From: an uncultured Oscillospiraceae bacterium
Lineage (GTDB): Bacteria; Bacillota; Clostridia; Oscillospirales; Acutalibacteraceae
Reading direction: 5' to 3'
NCBI GenBank assembly: GCA_900543215.1
Contig: UQQR01000002.1
Coordinates: 62,001-126,000 of the forward strand
Length of the DNA stretch: 64,000 nt
The notes below the pieces were generated by a model. That model had not been told where the DNA came from and did not search any database. It saw only the letters and a list, made by a program, of their open reading frames with translations. The translations under genes and the position numbers were made by a program. Positions 16,639 through 26,337 of this stretch are shown in pieces; within the stretch, counting starts at the first letter, position 1; every line of letters starts with the position of its first letter.

Positions 16639-18945
16639 ATGGACGACAGAGATTTGTTCAGCTACGATAATTCAGCTAATCTTGAGGAAACGGGAGAGAC
16701 AAGCTTTGACCTTAACAGCTTTTCTTCTCACAGCTCGGGCAGCGGAAAACACGGCAGCGGAAAGAAAAAGAAAAAGGGCAGCCGCCGCGAACGCACGCTT
16801 AGGGCTGTGCTTACCGTATTCCTTGTGGGACTTATCACGGTAAGTATTGTTATATCGGCTTTTCTGCTTTATGCATTTACCATGGTTGACGGAACTATGG
16901 ACGAAAACCTTGACGACCTTAAGCTTAATTTTACCACTACTATATATGCGGATGACGGTAACGGCAATTATACCGAATATCAGCGGCTTCACGGAACATT
17001 TAACCGCATTTGGGTGAATTACGATAAGGACAAGGCGAAATCGAACGACCTCACCTATGACGGAATACCGCAAAACCTTGTAAATGCGTTTGTCGCTATT
17101 GAGGACAAGCGTTTTATGGACCACAACGGGGTTGACTGGAAGCGTACCTTTGCGGCGTTTGCAAATATGTTCCTGCATTTTTATTCTTCAAATCAGGGCG
17201 GTTCTACAATAACACAGCAGCTTGTCAAAAACCTTACCGGCGATACCTCACAGCGCCCAAGCCGTAAGGTTCGTGAAATAATGCGCGCAAGATATATTGA
17301 AAATCATTATGTTAAGGAAACGATAATCGAGTGTTACCTTAATACAATAGCCATGGGTCACGGAACCTACGGCGTTGAGGTTGCATCCAATTATTATTTC
17401 GGAAAAAATGTCAAGGATCTGACTCTTGCAGAGTGCGCCTGTCTTGCCGCCATAACCAAAAGTCCCTTCTACTATGCACCGGACGATCATCCCGAGGAAA
17501 ACAAAACACGCCGCAATACAGTTCTGTGGGAGATGTGGGATCAGGGCTATATAACAAAAGAGGAATATGAGAAGGCAAAGGCAGAAGAAGTGACCGTGGT
17601 CGCTTCAAAGGACGCGCTTAAAGAAAATGAAAACAATACTTATTTTGTGGACGCTCTTATTGATCAGGTCATATCCGACCTTTGTGACAAATACGGATAT
17701 GAAAAATCACACGCAAATAATATTTTTTATTCAAGCGGATATAAAATATACGCAACGGTAGATAATAATATACAGGGTATTATGGAAGAAGTCTTTTCCG
17801 ACAGCAAGACCTACGGAATTAAGGGTGCGGACGGCTCCCTGCTCCAGGGCTCTATGACCCTTATGGATTATAACGGCCATGTAAAGGGCATTGTGGGCGG
17901 AATAGGCGAAAAGGTCGGCAAAAGAGGACTGAACCGTGCCACAAGCGCAAAGCGTCAGCCCGGCTCTACAATGAAGCCGATAGCGGCGTACGCTCCCGCG
18001 ATAGAGGACGATATTATAACCTATTCAAGCATAGTGAATGATACAAAGACTAATTATAACGGGTGGACTCCCGTAAACTGGTATAACTCGTATTGGGGCA
18101 ATATAACCGTACAGTATGCGCTTGAACGCTCGGTAAACACAATACCCGTTTACCTTGTAAATAAGATGGGACCGCAGAAATCTTACGATTTTCTTACTAA
18201 GACCCTCGGAATTACCACGCTCAACAGCGAGGATATAAACCTTGCGCCTCTCGGAATGGGCGGAACCAACGGCGGTATTACTACAAAGGAATCCGCCGCC
18301 GCTTTCGCGATATTCGGAAACCTTGGTCAGTATCACGCTCCGACCTTTTACACAAAGGTTACGGATCAGCACGGCGAAACGGTGCTTGAATACAATTCAG
18401 AGCCTAAAATGGCGATAAGCGAGGACACCGCTACGGTAATGAACAAACTTTTGCAGACCGTAGTTTACGGCTCTCACGGTACGGGAGCGGGCGCAAAGGG
18501 ATATATTAAGGATATGAAGATATACGCCAAAACAGGCACATCAAATAACTCAAACGACCTGTGGTTTGTAGGCGGAAGTCCTTATTATGCGGCGTCCTGC
18601 TGGTGCGGATATGATAAGCAACAAAAAATACCGAATTCCGCTATTGCAATGAAGCTGTGGGGCGCTGTTATGACAAAGGTACATTCAGGCCTTGAACCTA
18701 AAGAATTTGAAATAAGCAGTTATGCGGTAGAAAAATATTATTGCACCTCAACCGGAAATTTGGCGACTACCGCCTGCCCTTCAAAGGCGATAGGCTGGTA
18801 TAAAAAGAGCAATGTTCCGGGACTTTGCCAAAGCCACGGCGGAGAAGCCGCGGCTTCTCCGGCAGATGTGAGAAAAGCAGAGGAGGAGGCCGCCGTACAA
18901 AATTCTTCGGCAGGCTCTTCTTCGTCTGAGTCTTCGCAAGAATAA
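16639..18945 (+). CDS. Class A penicillin-binding protein (PBP1-type)
   Basis: The 768-residue enzyme has a basic cytoplasmic tail and one membrane anchor (about 50-76). Next is a GT51 glycosyltransferase domain with AIEDKRFMDHNGVDWKR and GGSTITQQLVKNLTGD, followed by a transpeptidase domain with the three active-site motifs GSTMKP (SxxK), SVN and KTGTS. It polymerises and cross-links peptidoglycan outside the membrane. The C terminus is a Ser/Glu-rich tail of about 40 residues. The ATG at 16639 is chosen because GGAG sits 6 nt before it; the ATG at 16627 has no ribosome site. The next gene begins 14 bp after the stop. Confidence 0.96.
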   Translation: MDDRDLFSYDNSANLEETGETSFDLNSFSSHSSGSGKHGSGKKKKKGSRRERTLRAVLTVFLVGLITVSIVISAFLLYAFTMVDGTMDENLDDLKLNFTTTIYADDGNGNYTEYQRLHGTFNRIWVNYDKDKAKSNDLTYDGIPQNLVNAFVAIEDKRFMDHNGVDWKRTFAAFANMFLHFYSSNQGGSTITQQLVKNLTGDTSQRPSRKVREIMRARYIENHYVKETIIECYLNTIAMGHGTYGVEVASNYYFGKNVKDLTLAECACLAAITKSPFYYAPDDHPEENKTRRNTVLWEMWDQGYITKEEYEKAKAEEVTVVASKDALKENENNTYFVDALIDQVISDLCDKYGYEKSHANNIFYSSGYKIYATVDNNIQGIMEEVFSDSKTYGIKGADGSLLQGSMTLMDYNGHVKGIVGGIGEKVGKRGLNRATSAKRQPGSTMKPIAAYAPAIEDDIITYSSIVNDTKTNYNGWTPVNWYNSYWGNITVQYALERSVNTIPVYLVNKMGPQKSYDFLTKTLGITTLNSEDINLAPLGMGGTNGGITTKESAAAFAIFGNLGQYHAPTFYTKVTDQHGETVLEYNSEPKMAISEDTATVMNKLLQTVVYGSHGTGAGAKGYIKDMKIYAKTGTSNNSNDLWFVGGSPYYAASCWCGYDKQQKIPNSAIAMKLWGAVMTKVHSGLEPKEFEISSYAVEKYYCTSTGNLATTACPSKAIGWYKKSNVPGLCQSHGGEAAASPADVRKAEEEAAVQNSSAGSSSSESSQE

Positions 18946-18959
18946 AAAAGGAAGGTATT

Positions 18960-19841
18960 ATGCTCAGATTCAAACCGATAGAACTCGGTGATAAGGAAAT
19001 TTTAGGCAGATATATTGACGGCGACGGCGAGTTTTCCTGCGAAAGCGCGTTTATAAATTTATTTGTCTGGCAGGAATCGTATAAAAATATGTGGGCGACT
19101 GAGGAAGGTCAGCTTGTAATCAAATCGGGAGAGGGCAAGGATACCGTGTTCCGTTTGCCTTTCGGTGACGATTTTCACAAAGGGATAGAGCTTATAAGGG
19201 AGTACGCCGGAGAAAAATACCCTAAGTTTTGGGTACAGGATGGCAAACGGCTCGACGAGCTTGAGGATTTCCTCGGTGCGGACTATGAGCTTTGCGAAGA
19301 AAGAGACGCTTTCGATTATGTTTATTTAAGGGAAAATCTCGCTATGCTCAGCGGAAAGAAATATCACGGCAAAAGGAACCATATAAGCGCTTTTTCAAAG
19401 CAATACAACTGGGAATACAGACCCATAACAGAGGAAAATATAAGCGATATAAAGCGGTGTACGGAGCTTTGGTACGATGAGAATTCATACAAAAGCAACC
19501 GTCATATGATCTGTGAAAAAAACGGTATCGGCACTGTGCTTGATAATATGAAGCTTTTGGGAGCAAAGGGCGGAGCAATATATGTAGACGGCAACGCGGT
19601 CGCCTTTACGGTAGGCTCACCCATTAACAGCGAGGTCTACGATATACATTTTGAAAAGGCGCTCAAGCAGTACGACACGGCATATTCTGTCATAAATCGG
19701 GAATTTGCGAAAAACGAGCTTTCCGATTACAAATATATAAACCGTGAGGACGATTTGGGACTTGAGGGACTGAGAAAGGCAAAGCTTTCCTACCGTCCAG
19801 AAATGTTTGTGAAAAAGTATACTTGTATACCAAAGGTGTAA
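18960..19841 (+). CDS. DUF2156 (phosphatidylglycerol lysyltransferase C-terminal-like) protein
   Basis: The 293-residue soluble protein matches the DUF2156 family, a double GNAT-like fold related to the aminoacyl-transfer domain of MprF and the FemX group. Visible markers are SCESAFINLFVWQ at the start and KKYHGKRNHISAFSKQYNWEYRP in the middle; the family position LGLEGLRKAKLSYRPEMFVKKY comes at the end. It lacks the membrane flippase part of MprF. The molecular role is unproven; aminoacyl transfer to a lipid or peptide is the family-level guess. It sits between a penicillin-binding protein and a GNAT gene, 1 bp before the latter, so all three are probably one operon. Confidence 0.85.
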   Translation: MLRFKPIELGDKEILGRYIDGDGEFSCESAFINLFVWQESYKNMWATEEGQLVIKSGEGKDTVFRLPFGDDFHKGIELIREYAGEKYPKFWVQDGKRLDELEDFLGADYELCEERDAFDYVYLRENLAMLSGKKYHGKRNHISAFSKQYNWEYRPITEENISDIKRCTELWYDENSYKSNRHMICEKNGIGTVLDNMKLLGAKGGAIYVDGNAVAFTVGSPINSEVYDIHFEKALKQYDTAYSVINREFAKNELSDYKYINREDDLGLEGLRKAKLSYRPEMFVKKYTCIPKV

Positions 19842-19842
19842 T

Positions 19843-20358
19843 ATGAGCGAGAAAGAATGCAGGCTTATATACAGGGAAGCTTTTTGCGACCCCGATACCG
19901 AATTTGAGAATAAGCTGTTCCGAAATTGCTTTAAATATTGCCGCACGGCAGAAAAGGACGGGAAAACCGCCGCCATGCTTTTTGCGCTCCCGTGCGAGCT
20001 GTATGACGGTAATGAAGCCGAGGAAGCGGTGTATATATACGGCGCCGCAACACTAAAGGCTTTAAGAGGCAGAGGATATATGACCGAGCTTATAGATTCA
20101 CTGCGTCGGGACGGTAAAACACAGTTCCTTGTTCCGGCGGACAAAGGGCTTGTGCCGTTTTACGAGAGATGCGGATTTAAAAAATTCACCGCTTTTACCT
20201 TTAAAAGGTGTGAGAAGTACGCCGCCCCGATAAAGGAATTCATACAGCTGTCAGTGGGCGAGAGGACAAACGGTGAGTACGGCTTTACCGCAATGTACCG
20301 CTCGGACAGAACGCGATTTCTTGACGGACTTTATTTTCCGTTTTCAATGATAGATTAA
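19843..20358 (+). CDS. GNAT family N-acetyltransferase
   Basis: The 171-residue protein shows the GNAT acetyl-CoA site: VYIYGAATLKALRGRGYMTELIDSLR, where RGRGYM is the pyrophosphate-binding loop, then LVPADKGLVPFYERCGFKKF, the usual C-terminal part. The substrate is unknown. The ATG at 19843 is 1 bp after the DUF2156 stop, so translation is coupled. The longest terminator in the window follows directly, closing the operon that starts with the penicillin-binding protein. Confidence 0.88.
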   Translation: MSEKECRLIYREAFCDPDTEFENKLFRNCFKYCRTAEKDGKTAAMLFALPCELYDGNEAEEAVYIYGAATLKALRGRGYMTELIDSLRRDGKTQFLVPADKGLVPFYERCGFKKFTAFTFKRCEKYAAPIKEFIQLSVGERTNGEYGFTAMYRSDRTRFLDGLYFPFSMID

Positions 20359-20374
20359 AGTGTGAGTCTATTAA

Positions 20375-20417
20375 AAAGCACCGGCTGTTGCAAAAACGCA
20401 ACAGCCGGTGCTTTTTT
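20375..20417. terminator. Strong bidirectional terminator between GNAT and prs
   Basis: A 17-bp perfect stem (20375-20391 with 20398-20414), 6-nt loop, T-runs on both strands, located between convergent genes. Confidence 0.95.
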
Positions 20418-20436
20418 CTGCCTAATGCAGGTGTAT

Positions 20437-21567
20437 TTATTTATTCTGCTCGTATTTCGAAACAATTTTCTTTATGCGGTCAACAGGGTCGAGAAGACTG
20501 CTTATCGAATTGTCAAGATTAAGCGTTTCAACCAAAAGGGCAATATATTTTGACATATTGACGCTGCAATACCATTCGCGCTCCAAAAGCTCTTTGGGCT
20601 GATATATAAGGTTTGTTGTGAATATCTTGTCTATTTTTCCGTCACGGTAGTATTCGTCGAACTTTTCAAAGCCCTCAACAAAAAGACCGAAGGTGGAAAA
20701 AATGAATATTCTTCCGGCACCTTTTTCTTTAAGCTTTGCGGCAATATCGAGCATAGATTCGCCCGATGAGATCATATCGTCAATAAGTATAAGGTCTTTG
20801 CCGGTAATGTCGTTACCCAAGAATTCGTGGGCCTCAATCGGGTTTCTGCCGTTTACTATTACGGAATAGTTGCGGCGCTTATAGAACATACCGAGCTCTA
20901 AGCCTAAAACGGAGGAGTAATAAATGCATCTGCCCATACCGCCCTCGTCGGGGGAAACTATCATGGTATGGTCACGGTCGAGCTTGATGTCCGGCACTGT
21001 TTTTAAGAGAGCTTTGATCATCTGGTAAGCCGCCTGAACATTGTCAAAGCCGTCAAGCGGAATGGCATTGTTTACACGAGGGTCGTGAGCGTCGAAGGTG
21101 ACAATGTTTTTAACGCCCATCGCAACCAGCTCCTGAAGCGCCATTGCACAGTCCATAGACTCACGGGCGGTTCTTCTGTGCTGTCTTCCCTCGTAAAGCA
21201 TAGGCATAATAACGGTTATTCTTCTTGCCTTGCCGCCCAATGCCGCGATTATTCTTTTAAGGTCCTGATAATGGTCGTCCGGACTCATCGGTACGGTCTG
21301 TCCGTACATTTTGTAGGTTACGCTGTAATTAAAGCAATCGCAGAGAATGTAAGCGTCCAGTCCTCTTGCGGTGTGCTTTAAGACCGCCTTTGCCTCGCCT
21401 GTTCCGAATCTTGGGCAATTAGCCTGAATAACAAACGATTCGTCCTCCGGAATGTTTCGCCATTGCTTAAGGTAATAATCCACCTGTGACGCAATATCCT
21501 CACTGCCGCGCATACTTATAAGAGCCAAGTCGCCGTAAGGAGTATGCTTAAAATCAATACTTGCCAT
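20437..21567 (-). CDS. prs: Ribose-phosphate pyrophosphokinase, long divergent form
   Basis: The 376-residue protein has the PRPP synthase fold: the catalytic-loop region RRITVIMPMLYEGRQHRRTARESMDCAM, DAHDPRVNNAIPLDGFDNVQAAYQM, and the PRPP loop KDLILIDDMISSGESMLDIAAKL. It makes PRPP from ribose 5-phosphate and ATP for purine, pyrimidine, NAD and His/Trp synthesis. It is about 55 residues longer than the common 315-residue enzyme; the extra length is mostly at the C terminus (WYCSVNMSKYIALLVETLN onwards). This long form is seen in some Clostridia. It is a single gene, downstream of an AT-rich spacer. Allosteric properties may differ from the standard enzyme. Confidence 0.92.
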   Translation of the reverse strand: MASIDFKHTPYGDLALISMRGSEDIASQVDYYLKQWRNIPEDESFVIQANCPRFGTGEAKAVLKHTARGLDAYILCDCFNYSVTYKMYGQTVPMSPDDHYQDLKRIIAALGGKARRITVIMPMLYEGRQHRRTARESMDCAMALQELVAMGVKNIVTFDAHDPRVNNAIPLDGFDNVQAAYQMIKALLKTVPDIKLDRDHTMIVSPDEGGMGRCIYYSSVLGLELGMFYKRRNYSVIVNGRNPIEAHEFLGNDITGKDLILIDDMISSGESMLDIAAKLKEKGAGRIFIFSTFGLFVEGFEKFDEYYRDGKIDKIFTTNLIYQPKELLEREWYCSVNMSKYIALLVETLNLDNSISSLLDPVDRIKKIVSKYEQNK

Positions 21568-21814
21568 TTTCAGTCCTCCGTTTTTTTAATTCATATATAT
21601 AATAACACAAAATCGTCGACACAAAAAGAGCTTTTTCGAAAAAATATTCAATAATATTTTATACATATATAATAATAAAATTTATACCATACGCATAAAG
21701 CGTCCTTTAATTGAGTGCGGTATTAAATAATAATAAAAATGTCTTTATTTTTCGGGGGGTGTGTGATATAATCAATATGTGTGTCTTGATTTGAATTTTA
21801 AGGGAGGCGGACAG
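21568..21814. other. AT-rich spacer between prs and the lipoprotein gene
   Basis: No coding frame is seen. The stretch holds runs of A and T and several TATA-like elements that could serve both divergent genes. For the plus strand TATAAT at 21767-21772 is the best -10 element, with a poor -35. For prs, TTGTGT and TATATA 17 bp apart lie on the minus strand near 21600-21630. Nothing else was recognised. Confidence 0.5.
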
Positions 21815-23131
21815 GTGAAACGCATAAAATACGCTTTTTTATGTACGGCGGCGGCGCTGTGCTTTCTGCTTTGCGGCTGTGAAGCGTTTACAACGGACAC
21901 TGCCGAGCTTTTGAGTCCGCCCGCCTTGTCCGGAGATATAGCTCCTATTGCTGCGGCTATAAAAGCAAGTGCGGGAGGGGAATATACCCTTAAATACCCT
22001 ACAAAGGGGAATTACCGCTCAGCCGTTGTACAAAACGATGTGAATGCTGACGGCGTGCTTGAGGCGTTCGCTTTTTACAGCCGTAACGAAAATAATACGC
22101 AGACGATATACATAAATGTTATTTGCAAGCAAGGCGGCAAATGGGTATCCTGCGCACAGACGGGTATGAACGCCGGCGGAATAGACCGCATAGATTTTTA
22201 TGACCTTGACGGCGACGGTGCCGAAGAAGTACTCGTCGGCTGGGAAATATACGGAACAAGCGAAATGCAGCTTGCGGTGTATTCGTTCAAAAACAATACT
22301 CTCACACAGCGCACGCTTCAGAAGTACAGTAATTTTGTCTGCTGCGATATAAATGAGGACGGTTTGGGTGAGGTTTTGATAATTGATTTCAATTCGTCAG
22401 AACAGCGCAACTCTGCGGCGGTTTACAATCTCGGTAATAACGGGCTTAATATGCTTTATTTCTGCGAGCTTGACCGCACGGTCAAAAGCATAAACGATCC
22501 CGTGGTTTCAACGCTTTCATCCGGCAAGCCTGCCGTGTATATAGACGAAATAAAGGGAATAGGCGCAGTGACCGAAGTCCTTTTTGTTGAAAAAAATCTT
22601 CTTATGAACCCGCTTTTAAATTCGGAATCAAGGGAAACGGTAGCTACGCTCCGTTCAGCAGGCTACAGCGTTAAGGATATAAACGGCGACGGTATAGTGG
22701 AGATCCCCGTGCAGGAAAGCGTACCGTCCTTAACGGACTTCGGAAACGGCGAAAAGCTTTACCTTACAAATTGGTGTTCTTATAACGGCGAAACGCTTAC
22801 CAATCAGGTAACCGCAATGATAAACGACACGGACGGATATTATTATACGATATCTTCAAAATGGGCGGGTCAGATTGCGGTTTTAAAGGACGCTTCCGCG
22901 CATTTAAGAGAAATATACAGCTACGACAGTGCATCCGGTATGCCGGGAAATATGCTTGTAAGCTTTATGACGGTGAAAAAATCCGATTGGGACGCAGGTA
23001 AGTATAAAAATAAGGGTTACAGCGAAATAACTCACGACGGTATTTCTTCCTACCTTTGCAAAATCGGAAAGGGTGCGGGCGAAGAAATCACGGAAGAGGA
23101 TGTACGAAAGAACTTTAAGCTGATCGACTGA
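21815..23131 (+). CDS. Lipoprotein with FG-GAP/EF-hand-like repeats
   Basis: The product is 438 residues. It opens with a lipoprotein signal (VKRIKY, hydrophobic core, LLCGC lipobox with Cys about residue 21). The body contains repeated Asp-rich loops NDVNADGVLEAFAFY, DLDGDGAEEVLVG, DINEDGLGEVLII and DINGDGIVEIPV, which resemble the calcium-binding loops of FG-GAP/VCBS beta-propellers. It is probably anchored outside the membrane. The GTG at 21815 follows AGGGAGG; an earlier ATG at 21779 lacks one and would bury the signal. It ends 16 bp before the response regulator gene, so it may be a sensor accessory for that system. No enzyme motif is visible. Confidence 0.8.
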   Translation: MKRIKYAFLCTAAALCFLLCGCEAFTTDTAELLSPPALSGDIAPIAAAIKASAGGEYTLKYPTKGNYRSAVVQNDVNADGVLEAFAFYSRNENNTQTIYINVICKQGGKWVSCAQTGMNAGGIDRIDFYDLDGDGAEEVLVGWEIYGTSEMQLAVYSFKNNTLTQRTLQKYSNFVCCDINEDGLGEVLIIDFNSSEQRNSAAVYNLGNNGLNMLYFCELDRTVKSINDPVVSTLSSGKPAVYIDEIKGIGAVTEVLFVEKNLLMNPLLNSESRETVATLRSAGYSVKDINGDGIVEIPVQESVPSLTDFGNGEKLYLTNWCSYNGETLTNQVTAMINDTDGYYYTISSKWAGQIAVLKDASAHLREIYSYDSASGMPGNMLVSFMTVKKSDWDAGKYKNKGYSEITHDGISSYLCKIGKGAGEEITEEDVRKNFKLID

Positions 23132-23147
23132 GAAACGGAGTGAAAAT

Positions 23148-23852
23148 ATGAAACGGATAATGATTGTTGAGGACGAGGCGGCTATTCGTGAATTTGAGGC
23201 AATTAACCTTAAAAGGGTCGGTTACACCATAGTAGAGGCAGGCTCCGGAGAAGAGGCGCTTGATATTTACGACAACGACTCGGAGGGCTTTGATATTGCC
23301 CTGCTTGATATTTCAATGCCCGGAATGGACGGCTTTACTCTTTGCAAGGAATTGAGAAAACGCAGCGCGACGCTCGGAATTATAATGCTTACCGCGAGAA
23401 CGCAGGAAATGGATAAAATAAGCGGGCTTATGATAGGAGCGGACGATTACATAACAAAGCCGTTCAGTCCGACAGAGCTGTTGGCAAGGGTGGATTCGCT
23501 TTACAGGCGTGTTGAAATGCAGTCCGCAAAGCAAGATGTAAGACCTGCGGACGATATAACCTTGGGAGAATTTACGCTCAATCTCCGCCGCAGAACACTG
23601 CTTAAAAACGGCAAAAATATCGAGCTTACTCAGGTTGAGTTTCAGATGATAGAGTATTTTTTCAACAATCCCGATACTGCGCTTGACAGAACAGACATAC
23701 TTAATAAGGTCTGGGGCACAAATTATTTCGGCGAGGAAAAAATCGTTGATGTCAATATAAGAAGACTTCGTATGAAGGTGGAGGACGACCCGTCTGTTCC
23801 GAAGCACCTTGTAACGGTGTGGGGAATGGGCTATAAATGGAACACCCATTAA
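23148..23852 (+). CDS. Two-component response regulator, OmpR family
   Basis: The 234-residue protein has a receiver domain with the acidic pair VEDE, the phospho-acceptor Asp in IALLDISMPGMDG (about residue 54), and the conserved Lys in DDYITKPFSPTELLARV. It is joined to an OmpR-type winged helix (about 130-234) ending GMGYKWN. It would act as a DNA-binding regulator phosphorylated by the kinase encoded next. The targets are unknown. It lies between an Asp-rich lipoprotein gene and the kinase gene in one direction, and probably belongs to the same transcript. Confidence 0.95.
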   Translation: MKRIMIVEDEAAIREFEAINLKRVGYTIVEAGSGEEALDIYDNDSEGFDIALLDISMPGMDGFTLCKELRKRSATLGIIMLTARTQEMDKISGLMIGADDYITKPFSPTELLARVDSLYRRVEMQSAKQDVRPADDITLGEFTLNLRRRTLLKNGKNIELTQVEFQMIEYFFNNPDTALDRTDILNKVWGTNYFGEEKIVDVNIRRLRMKVEDDPSVPKHLVTVWGMGYKWNTH

Positions 23853-23885
23853 AAAGTATAAAATAACCCGAAAGGAGGAGTAACC

Positions 23886-25361
23886 GTGCAGCTTGAAATA
23901 AAGTTTAAAAGTATAGCGGTAAGATGGTTTTTTAATATGTTTCTTATAGTTGTGCTTATAGTAAGCACGGTTATAGTGGCGTTTTCGGTATTTCTCAATT
24001 CCGTTTATACCGAGCGTATGCAGGTAATGGCGGATGACCTTACCTACGAATTTAATTCACTTTCCTCTGTTTCGGGCGCAGGCTTTAAGGACAAGGCGGT
24101 GGAGCTTGCGGGTGATTTTGAAAGCAAAACAAAGCTTGAGGTACAGGTTATAGACCGCCACGACAATATTGTTGTTACAACAACGGGATTTCAGCCGAGC
24201 GACCAGCGTATGCCCGATTACGAAAGGGCAAAGAAAAACGGCGGCAGTGCGACGGTCAAGACCAAAACGGCGGAGGGCGAGCCGGTGCTTGCCTGCACCA
24301 CGGTCATTTACGATTCCGCCGGCAGATATTTGGGCGCTTACAGATGGATAAGCTCCCTTAAAACGCTTAACCATACCATACTGTGGTTTGTGCTTATGCT
24401 TGTCTTTGCCGGAATGGTAATATTGGCGCTCTGTGCGTTTTCGGGACTGTTCTTTATAAGCTCCATTGTAAGACCGATAAGAGATGTAAGCAATATCGCC
24501 CGTAAAATAGCAATGGGAGATTTTAATTCCCGAATAGAAATAAATAAAAACGACGAGATCGGCGAACTGTGCGATACGATAAATTATATGGCGGCGGAGC
24601 TTTCCGAGGCGGAAAATTTAAAAAATGATTTCATTTCCTCGGTATCGCATGAGTTGAGGACGCCGCTTACCGCGATAAAGGGCTGGGGAGAGACCGCGAA
24701 AATGTCGGTCGGAACGGACGAGGCTCTTGTAAAAAGGGGACTGGATGTGGTTTTGTCCGAGGCTGACAGGCTTTCGGGACTTGTTGAGGAGTTGCTTGAT
24801 TTTTCAAGAATGGAAACGGGACGCCTGTCGGTGGTTTTCCAGCCGCTTAATGTTTCCGAGCTTTTGGGCGAGTCGGTGGATATGTATATCGAGCTTGCAA
24901 GACAGCAGGGTATCGAGCTTATATTCACCCGTCCCGCGGAGGACACTTTGGTCTTAGGAGATCAGAACCGATTAAAGCAGGTGTTTATCAACATTATAGA
25001 TAATGCGGTTAAATATACCGAAAAGGGCGGTCAGGTGCTTGTTGACCAGACAAGCGAGGAGGGCTGTGCCAGGATTACCGTTAAGGATACGGGCGTCGGC
25101 ATACCTGCACAGGACATTGACCGTGTAAAGGAAAAGTTTTATAAAGCCAATAAGACTGTCAGGGGTTCGGGAATAGGTCTTGCGGTTGCGGACGAGATAA
25201 TAAAACAGCATAAGGGTCTTTTATTTATAGAAAGCACCGAGGGCGTCGGGACTACCGTTACAATAGTTCTGCCGCTGTACGAGCCAGAGACTGCGGCTCA
25301 AACGGAAGAAACGGACGATGTGCCGCAGGATAACGAGAGCAAAGGAGAACCAAATGGCTAA
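23886..25361 (+). CDS. Sensor histidine kinase
   Basis: The 491-residue protein has two membrane helices (about 14-38 and 165-192) flanking an extracytoplasmic sensor of about 125 residues, then a HAMP linker. The HisKA domain has the phosphorylated His in FISSVSHELRTPLTAIKGW. The HATPase domain has the N box INIIDNAVKYTEKGG and the G boxes KDTGVGIP and GSGIGLAVADEI. The C-terminal tail is acidic. GTG is the start, after AAAGGAGGAG. It pairs with the OmpR-type regulator just upstream. The last 8 bp overlap the DUF1385 gene. The signal is unknown; the lipoprotein upstream may take part in sensing. Confidence 0.95.
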   Translation: MQLEIKFKSIAVRWFFNMFLIVVLIVSTVIVAFSVFLNSVYTERMQVMADDLTYEFNSLSSVSGAGFKDKAVELAGDFESKTKLEVQVIDRHDNIVVTTTGFQPSDQRMPDYERAKKNGGSATVKTKTAEGEPVLACTTVIYDSAGRYLGAYRWISSLKTLNHTILWFVLMLVFAGMVILALCAFSGLFFISSIVRPIRDVSNIARKIAMGDFNSRIEINKNDEIGELCDTINYMAAELSEAENLKNDFISSVSHELRTPLTAIKGWGETAKMSVGTDEALVKRGLDVVLSEADRLSGLVEELLDFSRMETGRLSVVFQPLNVSELLGESVDMYIELARQQGIELIFTRPAEDTLVLGDQNRLKQVFINIIDNAVKYTEKGGQVLVDQTSEEGCARITVKDTGVGIPAQDIDRVKEKFYKANKTVRGSGIGLAVADEIIKQHKGLLFIESTEGVGTTVTIVLPLYEPETAAQTEETDDVPQDNESKGEPNG

Positions 25362-26337
25362 ATACACTTCAATCGGCGGTCAGGCACTTATAGAGGGAAT
25401 TATGATGAAAAGTCCGGAAAAGACCGCTCTTGCCGTAAGGTGTCCGGACAAAACAATAGATATTTCCTATCTTCGCGGCACAGATATAAAGGAACGCTTT
25501 AAGCTTTTAAGGCTTCCTGTTTTAAGAGGAATAACGGGATTTATCGAATCAATGGTTCAAGGCTATAAGGCTATGATGATGTCGGCTGAAAAATCCGGCT
25601 TTACCGACCTTGAGGAAGAAAAGAAACCCGAAGAAAAAAAGAACGGCAACGCATTACTTAACACGGTTATGGTCATAGGTACGGTGCTGGGCGTTGCGTT
25701 GGCGGTGATTTTATTTATGCTTTTGCCGAGGCTTGCGGTGTCAGGGCTCCGTCTTTTATTCAAAACGGATTTCACTCCTGTCGTGCGGTCAAGCATTGAA
25801 CAGCTTTTAAAGCTTACGATATTTGTTATATATGTTTGGGCGGTTTCGTTGATGCAGGACATCAAGCGCGTGTTTATGTACCACGGGGCAGAGCATAAAA
25901 CTATTTTCTGCTACGAAAAGGGTCTTAAGCTTACGGTCGAAAATGTAAGGAAGCAACGCCGCTTTCACCCGAGGTGCGGAACCTCGTTTATGATACTGAT
26001 GATACTTATAAGCGTTATTTTTTCCACGATAATACAGCTTATATTCCCGAGCGTCTACAATGCGGCGTGGCTTTGGGTCATAATAAAAATACTGCTTATT
26101 CCGATAGTTTGCGGAGCGGGTTATGAGCTTTTGCGTGTTTGCGGAAGATACGACAATCTGTTCACAAAAATCGTTTCCGCACCCGGACTTTGGCTTCAAA
26201 GAATAACCACAAAGGAGCCTGAGGACGATATGATTGAGGTCGCTATTGCGGTGCTTAAAGCGTGCGAGCCGACAGTACCCGATGTTGACCGCAGTGTGGA
26301 TGAACAGGACGGGGAAACGGACGGCGCGGAAGAATGA
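25354..26337 (+). CDS. DUF1385 family membrane protein (YqhQ-like)
   Basis: This 327-residue protein has the family's conserved IGGQALIEGIMMKSP start (residues 4-18) and MYHGAEHKTIFCYE and RFHPRCGTSFM in the middle. Four to five membrane helices lie around residues 100-280. The function of DUF1385 proteins is not known; the conserved Cys, His and Glu residues hint at a metal site. The ATG at 25354 follows AAAGGAG and overlaps the kinase gene by 8 bp; its own end overlaps prmC by 4 bp. The coupling to prmC is common in Clostridia. Confidence 0.9.
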   Translation: MAKYTSIGGQALIEGIMMKSPEKTALAVRCPDKTIDISYLRGTDIKERFKLLRLPVLRGITGFIESMVQGYKAMMMSAEKSGFTDLEEEKKPEEKKNGNALLNTVMVIGTVLGVALAVILFMLLPRLAVSGLRLLFKTDFTPVVRSSIEQLLKLTIFVIYVWAVSLMQDIKRVFMYHGAEHKTIFCYEKGLKLTVENVRKQRRFHPRCGTSFMILMILISVIFSTIIQLIFPSVYNAAWLWVIIKILLIPIVCGAGYELLRVCGRYDNLFTKIVSAPGLWLQRITTKEPEDDMIEVAIAVLKACEPTVPDVDRSVDEQDGETDGAEE

